The position numbers and the translations under genes were made by a program. Shown in pieces: positions 1 to 7,876 of a stretch of 23,230 bases of DNA; the stretch's first letter is position 1; each line of letters opens with the position of its first letter. The DNA is from Bacilli bacterium (lineage in GTDB: Bacteria > Bacillota_I > Bacilli_A > RFN20 > CAG-826), in assembly GCA_017551465.1 (NCBI GenBank), contig JAFZLN010000013.1, positions 1 to 23,230 of the forward strand. The letters run 5' to 3'. Under the pieces are notes generated by a model. That model was not told the origin of the DNA, made no database searches, and saw nothing but the letters and a program-made list of their open reading frames with translations.

Positions 1-760
1 CATTGTTAGTACCACTAATACTTATAGTGCTAAAGCAGTTAGCATAACTGTAACTTGGGAATCAAATACTGTTGACGACCGTACCATTGACGTTTATGGC
101 AAAAACGAAGCTTATAGTGGCCCAAGCGATTTATATGCAAATGCCACTAGAGGTACAAAGATTGGTTCAATCGTGAAAGGCACGAGCACGAGTTTAACTG
201 TTAATGATGACTATGAATATATTGGTATTAGATCTAATAGTGGTGTTTTATATGCCACTTCGATTGAGATTGAATGGGGTGCTACTCAGCCAGTATATGC
301 ATATACCAATGCATCTATCAGATTTGGTGGTAGATTAACTCAAGAACTATGGAATGACTTAGATACTGATAGCCACATAATTCAAGGCTTTGGTGTGATG
401 ATTACCACCGATGATGTAGTGGATGAAAACGCAAAGATTAAAGATTCATACCAATCCGCCATACCGGATGAAGAAAATCCTGATGTTGCTGAGCATATAG
501 TGGATTACTTTATTCCAGTTGAAGATTTAAACACAATCATGGGTGTGGATGGTAATAACTATTTCTGGAACTTGCGTTATGGAATAACAGATTTTGAAGT
601 AACATATGTTGCCACTGCATATATTAAAACATCTAGTGGTTATGTCTTCTTCCAACAAGCTAGATATAGCGTTAAAACATTAGCCCAAGATTACCTTGAT
701 AATAGAAATTATCCCGCTAATACAGCTGGTGGATCATTAGCAAACTTAGCAGACCTATAA
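1..760 (+). CDS. Secreted multidomain protein, C-terminal fragment (paralogue of the downstream nuclease)
   Basis: The reading frame is open from base 2 to a TAA at 758-760, so the gene begins outside the window; a GTG at 173 is internal and not a plausible start. The visible ~252 residues align end to end with residues ~594-846 of the next gene: first a beta-rich stretch (ITVTWES, DVYGKNEAYSGPSDLY, VKGTSTSLTV, YIGIRSNS), then a conserved C-terminal domain beginning near SIRFGG and including DENAKIKDSYQSAIPDEENP. No catalytic motif is visible in this part. By analogy with the neighbour it is probably the tail of a secreted protein, possibly also an endonuclease-I-type enzyme, but the N-terminal half would have to be seen to know. 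The frame is intact, with no sign of decay, and ends at a strong terminator. Confidence 0.82.
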   Translation, partial: IVSTTNTYSAKAVSITVTWESNTVDDRTIDVYGKNEAYSGPSDLYANATRGTKIGSIVKGTSTSLTVNDDYEYIGIRSNSGVLYATSIEIEWGATQPVYAYTNASIRFGGRLTQELWNDLDTDSHIIQGFGVMITTDDVVDENAKIKDSYQSAIPDEENPDVAEHIVDYFIPVEDLNTIMGVDGNNYFWNLRYGITDFEVTYVATAYIKTSSGYVFFQQARYSVKTLAQDYLDNRNYPANTAGGSLANLADL

Positions 761-762
761 AC

Positions 763-787
763 AGTGGAACAAAGTTCCACTTTTTTT
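763..787 (+). terminator. Rho-independent terminator after the first paralogue
   Basis: A perfect 8-bp stem (AGTGGAAC / GTTCCACT) with a 3-nt loop is followed by six T, starting 3 nt after the stop codon. Confidence 0.9.
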
Positions 788-790
788 ATC

Positions 791-819
791 TTGCTAAACA
801 TGATTAAAAATCATATTAT
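791..819 (+). promoter_or_regulatory. Sigma-A-type promoter of the endonuclease gene
   Basis: TTGCTA at 791-796, a 17-nt spacer and TATTAT at 814-819. The predicted start near 826 gives a ~14-nt leader before the ATG at 840, with a weak GAGTGA ribosome-binding stretch. It lies directly behind the preceding terminator, so this gene is probably its own transcription unit. Confidence 0.65.
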
Positions 820-839
820 TTTCTACTGAGTGAAAAAAT

Positions 840-3380
840 ATGAAATTAAGAAAACATTTTCCAACATTATTAGGTTTAACTGCAGTCTTAACATTAGGTA
901 TTAGCTTATATGTTAATATCAATAAAGTCCCTAATGAAATTGATGCTACTCAAGTTAATGAAAACTTTGCACCATATACCTATAGTGGCACATATTATAA
1001 TGACCATAATATTGATTTTAATGCTGGAGATGGCATGAATGGTGCCCTTAGAACAAAACTAAGAACCGAACTTAAACCAAAGGGCTTTGTTGACTATAGT
1101 TCTGGATTATCAGTAGAATTGCAAGAAGCTGATGAAGATCCAAACAATACAGACAACATGATAATGTTCTACACCCGTAATTCTATTAGAAAAGTTGCTG
1201 CGGGTTCTGGAACTAGCATGGTTTGGAACAGAGAACACGTTTGGCCAAAGAATTTATCTAATGGTAACTGGGGAACCGATAAAGGTGGTACCGACATCCT
1301 TCATTTAAGACCAACTTACGAAACTCCAAACTCCACTAGAAGTAATCACCCATATGGTAATGCTGCTCACAATAACAGCACGAAAAAAACCTATAGTGGC
1401 ATGGATTATGGCTGGCTGGATGGTAATATTTTTGAACCATTAGACTGCACTAAAGGTGATGCTGCAAGAATCATCATGTATGTTTGGACAATCTATGATG
1501 GCTATTCTGGATATAATCCTTTATCAATCACTAACGTTTTTGAAAGTTATGATACCCTTCTTGAATGGCACACAAATGATAGACCAGATACTCTAGAAGG
1601 TCATAGAAACGACTATGTGCAAAACAGCACTGTTCAAAAGAATAGAAACCCATTTGTTGACCACCCAGAATTAGCGTGGAAGATTTTTGGTGACCAAGCA
1701 AGTAGCTCAGTTAAAGCAGCTTGTATGGAAGCTTATCCTGATAATAGTGGTGTTCATATTGATCCAACTGGTATCACTTTAAATAAAACAAACGCTTCTG
1801 TTGAAGTTGGTAAAACAACACAACTAACCGCTACATTACAACCAAGTGGTGCTACAGGCACAGTTACTTGGACATCAAGCAATAGTTCAATTGCTAGTGT
1901 TAATAACAACGGTAAAGTTACAGGCGTTGCTGAAGGCACCGCTACAATTACCGCGACATGTGGCGACTACCATGCTTCATGTACAGTTACTGTTACCGCA
2001 CCAGTGCCAATTAACTATGGTACATTGCAAAATCCTATCTCTGTTATAGAAGCTAAAGCTCTTATTGATGAAACATCACCAACTACAGAAAAAATGTATG
2101 TCAAAGGTATTGTTACATCCGCGACATACAACACACAGTACAGTAACTTCGATGATGTTTATTTGACAGATGGCACAAACGATAATGCTTTAAGCGTATT
2201 CCGTTGCGTATTAGGCGATGGTGTTGATACTAACTACACAACAAATGCAAGCGCTTTAGTGGGCAAGGAAATTATTGCCTGTGGTTATGGTTATCTTCAT
2301 AACAACACCAAATACGAATTAGCGAAACAAAACAACTATACTCCAACCATTCTTTCAGTTAGAGATCCTGGTCAAGAAAAGACACCACAGGAATTAATTG
2401 AAGAAAAGACAACAGGAGCAACTTTAGCGTACCACTATAACAAAGAAACAAATGGTGATACTGCAGTTACCGATACATTGACTAGAAGCACTACTGGTGT
2501 TGCTAGTGGCTCAACAACCTATACTGATTGGACACATACTAGTGCAACAAGTGGCATCACATACAAAGGACAAAGTGCGGGTAATAACGATTCTATTCAA
2601 TTAAGAAGCGACAATAACAATTCGGGCGTAGTTGTTGCCGGCAACGCAAACGGATCGAAAGTAAGTTCTATTTCTATTACTTGGAATTCTAATACTTCAA
2701 ATGGTCGTACACTGAATGTTTATGGCAAAAATACTGCCTATTCTGCACCATCTGATTTATATAGTGATGATTCTGGTACATTACTTGGTACTATTGTAAA
2801 AGGCACAAGTACAAGCCTAACTATCACTGGTGATTACACATATATCGGTTTAAGATCTAATTCAAAAGCCATGTATCTCAATGAAATCAATATCCAATGG
2901 GGTGGCAGCGCTACAACTTACGAATACTCTAATGTATCTATCAGATTTGGTGGCATTGTTAAACAAGACCTTTGGTCTGATTTAGATAATGAACAATCTA
3001 TTGAAGGCTTTGGTGTTATGATTGCCACTGATGATGTGATTGATGAAAATGCAAAAATCAAAGACTCATATCAATCTGCAATTCCAGATGAAGAAAATCC
3101 AAATGTTGCTGAACATATAGTAGATTACTTCATACCAGTTGAAGACCTAAACACAATTATGGGTGTAGATGGCGACAATTACTTCTGGAACTTAAGATAC
3201 AGTATCACTGATTTCAAGCAAGAATATGTTGCTGTAGCTTATATTAAGACCACTAGTGGATATGTCTTTATGAAACAGTCTAGATTCTCTGTTAAAGCGT
3301 TAGCCCAATATTACATTAATGTTTTAAATTATAACGCTAGTACCGCAGGTGGTTCCTTGTCTAACTTAGCGAATCTATAA
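840..3380 (+). CDS. Secreted endonuclease I family nuclease with Big_2 Ig and C-terminal accessory domains
   Basis: An 846-residue extracellular nuclease. Residues 1-25 form a basic then hydrophobic signal sequence without a lipobox. The catalytic part (~45-290) carries the endonuclease-I-family signature WNREHVWP (W129-P136, with His133 the expected general base), then HLRP (H155-P158) and N164-S-T-R-S-N169, the region that holds metal and active-site residues in Vvn/EndA/BsnI-type enzymes. Residues ~308-386 are a Big_2 Ig-like domain (VEVGKTTQLTATLQPSGATG). Residues ~391-507 look like the OB-fold-like module often attached to extracellular nucleases (PISVIEAKALI, YVKGIVTS, VYLTDG). The last ~330 residues are beta-rich and end in a domain shared with the upstream paralogue. 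No sortase motif is seen. The probable role is degradation of extracellular DNA or RNA; substrate preference cannot be read from sequence. The start at 840 has a weak SD but fits the signal peptide. Confidence 0.9.
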   Translation: MKLRKHFPTLLGLTAVLTLGISLYVNINKVPNEIDATQVNENFAPYTYSGTYYNDHNIDFNAGDGMNGALRTKLRTELKPKGFVDYSSGLSVELQEADEDPNNTDNMIMFYTRNSIRKVAAGSGTSMVWNREHVWPKNLSNGNWGTDKGGTDILHLRPTYETPNSTRSNHPYGNAAHNNSTKKTYSGMDYGWLDGNIFEPLDCTKGDAARIIMYVWTIYDGYSGYNPLSITNVFESYDTLLEWHTNDRPDTLEGHRNDYVQNSTVQKNRNPFVDHPELAWKIFGDQASSSVKAACMEAYPDNSGVHIDPTGITLNKTNASVEVGKTTQLTATLQPSGATGTVTWTSSNSSIASVNNNGKVTGVAEGTATITATCGDYHASCTVTVTAPVPINYGTLQNPISVIEAKALIDETSPTTEKMYVKGIVTSATYNTQYSNFDDVYLTDGTNDNALSVFRCVLGDGVDTNYTTNASALVGKEIIACGYGYLHNNTKYELAKQNNYTPTILSVRDPGQEKTPQELIEEKTTGATLAYHYNKETNGDTAVTDTLTRSTTGVASGSTTYTDWTHTSATSGITYKGQSAGNNDSIQLRSDNNNSGVVVAGNANGSKVSSISITWNSNTSNGRTLNVYGKNTAYSAPSDLYSDDSGTLLGTIVKGTSTSLTITGDYTYIGLRSNSKAMYLNEINIQWGGSATTYEYSNVSIRFGGIVKQDLWSDLDNEQSIEGFGVMIATDDVIDENAKIKDSYQSAIPDEENPNVAEHIVDYFIPVEDLNTIMGVDGDNYFWNLRYSITDFKQEYVAVAYIKTTSGYVFMKQSRFSVKALAQYYINVLNYNASTAGGSLSNLANL

Positions 3381-3384
3381 TAGG

Positions 3385-3406
3385 GTGGAGTTTTACTCCA
3401 CTTTTT
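3385..3406 (+). terminator. Rho-independent terminator after the nuclease gene
   Basis: Stem GTGGAG / CTCCAC with a 5-nt loop, followed by five T, 4 nt after the stop codon. It separates the nuclease from the peptide-modification operon only 15 nt downstream. Confidence 0.85.
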
Positions 3407-3409
3407 ATA

Positions 3410-3415
3410 TATAAT
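3410..3415 (+). promoter_or_regulatory. Perfect -10 element, probably driving a leaderless transcript
   Basis: TATAAT lies 6 nt before the ATG at 3422, so transcription would begin at or next to the start codon. No Shine-Dalgarno sequence is visible upstream of that ATG. The -35 region would fall on the terminator stem of the preceding gene and is poor (GGAGTT). The alternatives are read-through from upstream or a sigma factor with different needs. Confidence 0.5.
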
Positions 3416-3421
3416 AAACGC

Positions 3422-4141
3422 ATGGTTAACTTTAAAATCAAAATCGCTAATATCGTCTTAGAAGTTAATGCTTTTTATGAATTCACTAAAGAGTATTGTA
3501 AAGACTTTTTAAGTGATGAAGAAGCTAACTATGTTATTACATTAACTAAAGAAGATTTAATTAATGAAGCAAGTGAGAATAAAGACGGTAAGGTCTATGT
3601 TAGTGAAGAGATAAGTGCCTTATATCGTAAGATTGCAGATCTCTTTATTGAACGCAATATCTTAGTGATGCATGGTTCCGCTTTTAAGGTAGGGGGATAT
3701 GCCTTTATAGTCACCGCCCGTTCTGGTGTGGGCAAATCCACTCATGTTAATCTATTAAGAGAATACTTAGGCAAAGACTTTGAATATATTAATGACGATA
3801 AACCATTGTTAGAAGTTAAAGATAATGAATTAATACTTTATTCTTCTCCGTGGAACGGAAAAGAAAGAAGAGGCAATAATAACTATGCCCCTCTTAAAAG
3901 TGTTATCTTTCTTAATAGGGGTTTAACTAATACTTATAAGAAACTAGATAATAGTGGTGATATCTACTTTAGACTTTTAAGTCAGATATATTTACCAAGA
4001 GATAAAGCTAAAAGAGAAAAAGCTTTGTCATTAATTGATATATTATTAAAAAGAATCAGTTTTTATGAAATAAATGTTAATACTGATGTATCAAGCGCTC
4101 AAATGACTAGTGAAAGGATTATTAAAAATGAAATTAAATGA
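3422..4141 (+). CDS. HPr-kinase-like P-loop protein of a peptide-modification cluster
   Basis: A 239-residue soluble protein related to HPr kinase/phosphorylase. Hallmarks are H84-G-S, a P-loop SGVGKST (S101-T107), a paired acid D125-D126 matching the 'DD' of HPr kinases, and PWNGK (ending K147). It lacks the N-terminal domain of true HprK and there is no ptsH context. The same fold occurs as an accessory kinase in lasso-peptide clusters such as paeninodin (PadeK), where it phosphorylates a residue at the precursor C-terminus, and in the 'HprK-related kinase / PqqD' gene sets. Here it is the first gene of an operon with PqqD, protease, exporter and nucleotidyltransferase genes, so a role in phosphorylating a peptide is the best inference. 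It has no SD and the -10 box abuts the start. It overlaps the next gene by 14 nt. True HPr kinase is unlikely. Confidence 0.8.
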   Translation: MVNFKIKIANIVLEVNAFYEFTKEYCKDFLSDEEANYVITLTKEDLINEASENKDGKVYVSEEISALYRKIADLFIERNILVMHGSAFKVGGYAFIVTARSGVGKSTHVNLLREYLGKDFEYINDDKPLLEVKDNELILYSSPWNGKERRGNNNYAPLKSVIFLNRGLTNTYKKLDNSGDIYFRLLSQIYLPRDKAKREKALSLIDILLKRISFYEINVNTDVSSAQMTSERIIKNEIK

Positions 4142-4400
4142 GAACTTTTTAATCCATCAATCTGATAATGGTGAGATTCTTATCCCAGTAGGGGATGAAA
4201 CTAAAAGATTTCATGGTGTGGTTAAGTTAAACGCTACTGGTAGTGAAATCGTACACTTATTAGAAAACAATAATCTTTCACTAGAGGATATCCTTAATCA
4301 TTTTTATAAAGAATGTCCATCTGATGATAAAGAAGAAATTAAACAAGGAGTAAGTGAGTTTATTAATAAGCTCGTTAGTATTAATGCCATCATCTTATAA
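4128..4400 (+). CDS. PqqD-like peptide-binding (RRE) protein
   Basis: A 90-residue PqqD-family protein. The pattern is typical: an N-terminal beta region (NENFLIHQSDNGEILIPV), then LNATGSEIVHLLENN (compare 'LNxtgaxIWxLLdg' of PqqD), then LEDILNHFYKECP and a C-terminal helix ending in hydrophobics. PqqD-type domains bind the leader of ribosomal peptide precursors and present it to modifying enzymes; in lasso systems the equivalent is the B1 protein. The ATG at 4128 is preferred over a GTG at 4110 because GAAAGG at 4112-4117 sits about 10 nt upstream and the family's N-terminus starts there. The gene overlaps its upstream neighbour by 14 nt and the next gene by 17 nt, so translational coupling is likely. 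Confidence 0.82.
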   Translation: MKLNENFLIHQSDNGEILIPVGDETKRFHGVVKLNATGSEIVHLLENNNLSLEDILNHFYKECPSDDKEEIKQGVSEFINKLVSINAIIL

Positions 4401-4815
4401 GTTTGAAGAAGTATTAGATAAAGATGGGGAACTAATATTCACTAATGTTGGTTACTCCATGCATCCTCTTATCAAGGAGAGAGAGGATGTTTTAAGAATT
4501 GTTAAATCTGAGACTTATAAGAAAGGTGACGTTGTCCTATATAAATCTGAAATAGACCACTATGTGTTGCATAGAATCTTAAAGATTAAGAAAGATAAAG
4601 TCATTCTCGCGGGTGACTATAACTACTTTAAAGATAAACCTATATCAAAAGATAAGATTTTAGGCGTTTTAAGAAGCATTACTAAGAAGGATGGTAAAAT
4701 AATCGACCTATCTAAAGATAAAAAGGCTAGGCGCTTCTTTTACACAAATTTCTTTTATATCAAAGCTTTCTTTCAAATGGCCGGTAAATTCCTTCATCTC
4801 AGAAGAGTAAAATAA
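4384..4815 (+). CDS. S24/S26-family serine peptidase, probable precursor/leader protease
   Basis: A 143-residue protein with a signal-peptidase-like core: VGYSMHPLI supplies the nucleophile Ser25, GDVVLY is box C-like, VLHRI carries His63, and LAGDYN with KPISKDKILGVL form the last conserved boxes. The residue before Arg is His, as in ER-type/SipW-like S26B enzymes, rather than the Lys of bacterial SPase I. There is no clear N-terminal membrane anchor, and the C-terminus is basic and aromatic. Lying between PqqD and an ABC exporter that has no peptidase C39 domain, it is the best candidate for leader removal; that is inference. A GTG at 4354 is an alternative start (10 residues longer) but lies only 3 nt after AAGGAG. 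The ATG at 4384 has no SD of its own and probably relies on coupling to the upstream gene. Confidence 0.75.
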   Translation: MPSSYKFEEVLDKDGELIFTNVGYSMHPLIKEREDVLRIVKSETYKKGDVVLYKSEIDHYVLHRILKIKKDKVILAGDYNYFKDKPISKDKILGVLRSITKKDGKIIDLSKDKKARRFFYTNFFYIKAFFQMAGKFLHLRRVK

Positions 4816-4851
4816 GTTCAAAAAAAGATAGCGGATATCATAAGCCTGCTA

Positions 4852-4857
4852 TATAAT
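4852..4857 (+). promoter_or_regulatory. Candidate -10 element upstream of the internal ATPase gene
   Basis: A perfect TATAAT lies 45 nt before the ATG at 4903; the -35 region is not convincing. A predicted start near 4864 would fall on the palindrome described next. An alternative reading uses TTGACA at 4862-4867 as a -35, but the matching -10 (AGAAAT) is poor. Confidence 0.4.
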
Positions 4858-4862
4858 GGACT

Positions 4863-4892
4863 TGACAAAAATGTCAGTACTGAAAGAAATGT
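4863..4892 (+). repeat. Palindrome and direct repeat upstream of the ATPase gene (candidate operator)
   Basis: TGACA-AAAA-TGTCA at 4863-4876 is a perfect 5-bp inverted repeat. The element TGACAAAAATGT (4863-4874) recurs as TGAAAGAAATGT at 4881-4892, 10 of 12 identical, 18 bp further on. It lies between a TATAAT and the start codon, where a repressor would block transcription. Its function is inferred. Confidence 0.5.
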
Positions 4893-4902
4893 TGAGCCTA
4901 CA

Positions 4903-6231
4903 ATGTTTAAAAGAGATAAGTATTTAAACCAATTAATTAATAGTAGAAACAACCATCAAGTTAAAGTCATTACTGGACTAAGACGTAGTGGCAAGTCATT
5001 TTTAATAAATGAGATATTTTATGATTGGTTAAAAAAGAATGGTGTTGATAAAACACATATTATTAAATTCGCCTTTGATTCAGAAATTGATATTCGTAAA
5101 CTTGATGCATATTTACCAAATGATCCAACAATTGCAAAAACTGTTGAGGGTCAAAAGATTATCAATAACCGTAAATTCATGCTCTTCATAGATGATAAGA
5201 CAAAAGCGGATGGGAATTATGTTTTGTTACTTGATGAAATTCAAAACCTTGATAATTTTGTTAGAGTACTAAATGGCTATCTATATTTAAATAAATTTGA
5301 CATCTACGTTACAGGTAGCAATTCTCGCTTTTTATCCAGCCAAGTTGATACTGAGTTCGGCGGTAGAGCTAATAGAATTCATATCTTGCCGTTATCTTTT
5401 TCAGAATACTTAACAGGCGTTGATTTATATAAAAGAGATGCACTTGATGAATATCTACGTTATGGAGGAATTCCTCTAGTTGAATTAAAAAGCGGCGATG
5501 AAGAAAAAGTAAATGAAGCAATTAGCATTTATAAAGAGACATATCTTAAGGATATAAAAGCTCGCCACCCTCAAGTTGATGAGAACAATCTTGATACAAC
5601 ATTAAAAGTCATTGCGTCAATGATTTCAACGCCAATTAATCCCACAAAAATAGAAAACACTTTTAATAGTTCTTTTAATGCCAAACTATCAAATAATGTG
5701 ATAGGTAATTACATTAACTGGTTTGAGGAAGCATATTTATTAAATAAGACCTTACGCTATAACGTTAAAGGAAGAAATTATATTGGTACTCCGTATAAGA
5801 TTTATTTTGAAGACATCGGCATTAGAAATGCGATTTTAAACTTTAGAGAAGTGGATGAAACTGACTTGATAGAGAATATTATTTATAACGAATTAAGATA
5901 TCGTGGCTTTAATGTTGATGTTGGTGTAGTAACTATCAAAGCTAAAACTAATAGAAAAGATAAGAATGGCAATTTGATTTACGCTGACAAAGATACTGAA
6001 GTAGATTTTGTGGCTAACAAAGGCAATAAAACATACTATGTTCAAGCAGCTTTGAAAATAGATACTTTAGAAAAGAAGGAACAAGAATACGAGTCTATTA
6101 GGAATATTCCTGATTCTTTCAAAAAGATTATCGTTGTAAAAGAAGAAGGAAAGCATTATTACACAGAGGAAGGCTTTTTAAGAATAAGCTTGCTCGATTT
6201 CTTAATGAATCAAGATTCAATGGATTGGTAG
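4903..6231 (+). CDS. AAA_14/DUF4143-type ATPase lodged inside the peptide operon
   Basis: A 442-residue ATPase of the large, poorly understood AAA_14 + DUF4143 family. Walker A is GLRRSGKS (25-32), Walker B LLLDE (D111-E112), and a sensor-like TGSNSRFLSS starts at T137 before GGRA and LSFSEYL. The C-terminal part holds EVDFVANKG and YYVQAALKI, the PD-(D/E)xK-like fold remnant typical of DUF4143. Length and domain order are normal. Members are common in gut Firmicutes and Bacteroidetes, often in several diverged copies; their role is unsettled (antitoxin-like, defence or mobility have been suggested). It sits between the protease and ABC genes, which would otherwise be neighbours, and carries its own -10 and operator-like repeat. 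The next gene starts 3 nt after its stop. No strong SD precedes the ATG at 4903. Confidence 0.85.
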   Translation: MFKRDKYLNQLINSRNNHQVKVITGLRRSGKSFLINEIFYDWLKKNGVDKTHIIKFAFDSEIDIRKLDAYLPNDPTIAKTVEGQKIINNRKFMLFIDDKTKADGNYVLLLDEIQNLDNFVRVLNGYLYLNKFDIYVTGSNSRFLSSQVDTEFGGRANRIHILPLSFSEYLTGVDLYKRDALDEYLRYGGIPLVELKSGDEEKVNEAISIYKETYLKDIKARHPQVDENNLDTTLKVIASMISTPINPTKIENTFNSSFNAKLSNNVIGNYINWFEEAYLLNKTLRYNVKGRNYIGTPYKIYFEDIGIRNAILNFREVDETDLIENIIYNELRYRGFNVDVGVVTIKAKTNRKDKNGNLIYADKDTEVDFVANKGNKTYYVQAALKIDTLEKKEQEYESIRNIPDSFKKIIVVKEEGKHYYTEEGFLRISLLDFLMNQDSMDW

Positions 6232-6234
6232 AAA

Positions 6235-7875
6235 ATGAAAAATAGAGATACTTTAAGGTTTATTAATACAAATATTAAAGGAAGTAAGAAAAAAGTCTTC
6301 CTCCTTTCTATTTGCCAAATCTTAATTGGTGTTCTTACTGTCGCATTCTCTTTCACCCTTAAGTTTGTGATTGAGGCTATTGAAGATAAGAATAATGAAG
6401 GACTTATTAAGTTCACGATTGTATTAGGCTCAATTGCCTTACTCCTTATTGCCTTACAAATCTTCTATCGCTTATATTACGAAGTGAGCTATATCGATAT
6501 TGAAAATAGACTTAAAGAAAACTTATATAAAGAGATCCTTAATAAAGATTATCAAGATGTTAAAAAGATCCATGATGAAGAATGGATACATAGATTAACT
6601 AGTGATACTCAAGTAGTGGCTAATTCAATATTGTCTATCTTACCTTCATTATGTCGTATGGTAGTGCAACTAGTTTTAGCGTTAGTGCTCATCATTATTC
6701 TTTATCCAGTATTTGGTCTATCTCTTATTCCATTTATTCTTTTAGTAATATTAATTACTTACTTTATGAGGAAACGCTTAAAAGCGTATCATCATTTAAC
6801 TCAAGAAAAAGATGGTAAGGCTAAAGTCTTCTTATCTGAATCTCTTCAAGGTTTAGCAATTGTTCATAGCTTTGTGAAAGAAGATGTCTTTACTAAAAAG
6901 AATGAACAAAACTTAGAAGAATATAAGAAAGCTAGATTAAAAAGAAATACCTTTAATGTCTTATGCTCAGTAGGCTTTATTATTGTTTATTATGCCTTCT
7001 ACATTTTGGCGGTCATCTTCTGCGGCAATAAGATCATTAATGGTGCGGCCTCAATTGGTTTCTTAAGCGCGATTGTAGCGCTCTTATCACAATTAACAGG
7101 ACCATTAGGTAATATCACTTCTATTATTCCTCGCTACTATTCTTTAATCGCTTCTGGTGAACGTTTAAGAATGGAAACTAGCGAAGAGGTGCATTACTTA
7201 TCTAAAGATGAAATAGAAGATTTCTATAACTCTAAGTTTGCATCATTATCACTTAATAACGTTTCATATTCATACTTAGATAAATATGGTAATAAAGTGG
7301 AAGCCCTAAAAGACTTCAATCTTAAGATTAATAAAAATGAAAAGATTTTAATCAAAGGTCATTCTGGTGGCGGCAAGTCCACATTACTTAAATTAATACT
7401 TTCATTATTAACACCAGAAGAAGGCTCTATTAACTTAAATGATGAACCACTAGATAAAAGATATGAGAAGTTATTTGCCTATGTTCCACAAGATAACTTA
7501 TTAATGGAAGGCACGATTAAAGAAGTTATTACTTTATTTGATGATAATCCTGATAACGAGTTATTTAATAAAGCCTTAGAAATAAGTGAATCATTTAACT
7601 TTGTTAATGCTTTAACCAATAAAGAAGAAACATATCTTAATGAAAAAGGTAGTGGTCTCTCTCTTGGTGAAATGGAAAGAATCGCGATTGCGAGAGCAAT
7701 CTATGGTGACGCCCCTATCTTATTGCTTGATGAGTGCAGTGCGTCCCTCGATGCTTTAACAGAACAAAAAGTCATGTCCAATATCTTATCCTTAGAAAAT
7801 AAAACAATCATCTTAATTTCCCATCATAAATATGATGAGAAACTCTTTGATAAAGTCGTTGATTTAGGTGAATAA
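6235..7875 (+). CDS. ABC half-transporter (permease-ATPase fusion), probable peptide exporter
   Basis: A 546-residue type I exporter half-molecule expected to act as a homodimer. About six membrane segments lie in residues ~20-290, followed by the nucleotide-binding domain. Walker A is GHSGGGKST (375-383), the signature is SGLSLGE (473-479, a LSGGQ variant), Walker B is ILLLDE (D499-E500) with the D-loop SASLD, and the H-loop is SHH (529-531). There is no N-terminal C39 peptidase domain, so it would export already-cleaved or leaderless cargo, consistent with the separate S24/S26 peptidase. It starts 3 nt after the ATPase stop without an obvious SD of its own and ends 1 nt before the nucleotidyltransferase start. 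Substrate cannot be read from sequence; the operon suggests a modified peptide. Confidence 0.9.
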   Translation: MKNRDTLRFINTNIKGSKKKVFLLSICQILIGVLTVAFSFTLKFVIEAIEDKNNEGLIKFTIVLGSIALLLIALQIFYRLYYEVSYIDIENRLKENLYKEILNKDYQDVKKIHDEEWIHRLTSDTQVVANSILSILPSLCRMVVQLVLALVLIIILYPVFGLSLIPFILLVILITYFMRKRLKAYHHLTQEKDGKAKVFLSESLQGLAIVHSFVKEDVFTKKNEQNLEEYKKARLKRNTFNVLCSVGFIIVYYAFYILAVIFCGNKIINGAASIGFLSAIVALLSQLTGPLGNITSIIPRYYSLIASGERLRMETSEEVHYLSKDEIEDFYNSKFASLSLNNVSYSYLDKYGNKVEALKDFNLKINKNEKILIKGHSGGGKSTLLKLILSLLTPEEGSINLNDEPLDKRYEKLFAYVPQDNLLMEGTIKEVITLFDDNPDNELFNKALEISESFNFVNALTNKEETYLNEKGSGLSLGEMERIAIARAIYGDAPILLLDECSASLDALTEQKVMSNILSLENKTIILISHHKYDEKLFDKVVDLGE

Positions 7876-7876
7876 A

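Noticed and set aside
3422..4141. Authentic HPr kinase/phosphorylase (hprK)
   Set aside because: Too short, lacks the N-terminal domain, and the gene context is peptide modification rather than sugar transport.
4829..4850. Terminator after the S24/S26 peptidase gene (ATAGC / GCTAT)
   Set aside because: Only a 5-bp stem with a long loop and no T-tract.
4856..4927. A 23-codon ORF (MDLTKMSVLKEML...) before and into the ATPase gene, as a possible peptide precursor
   Set aside because: It has no ribosome binding site, overlaps the TATAAT and repeat boxes, and runs into the ATPase coding region; most likely chance.
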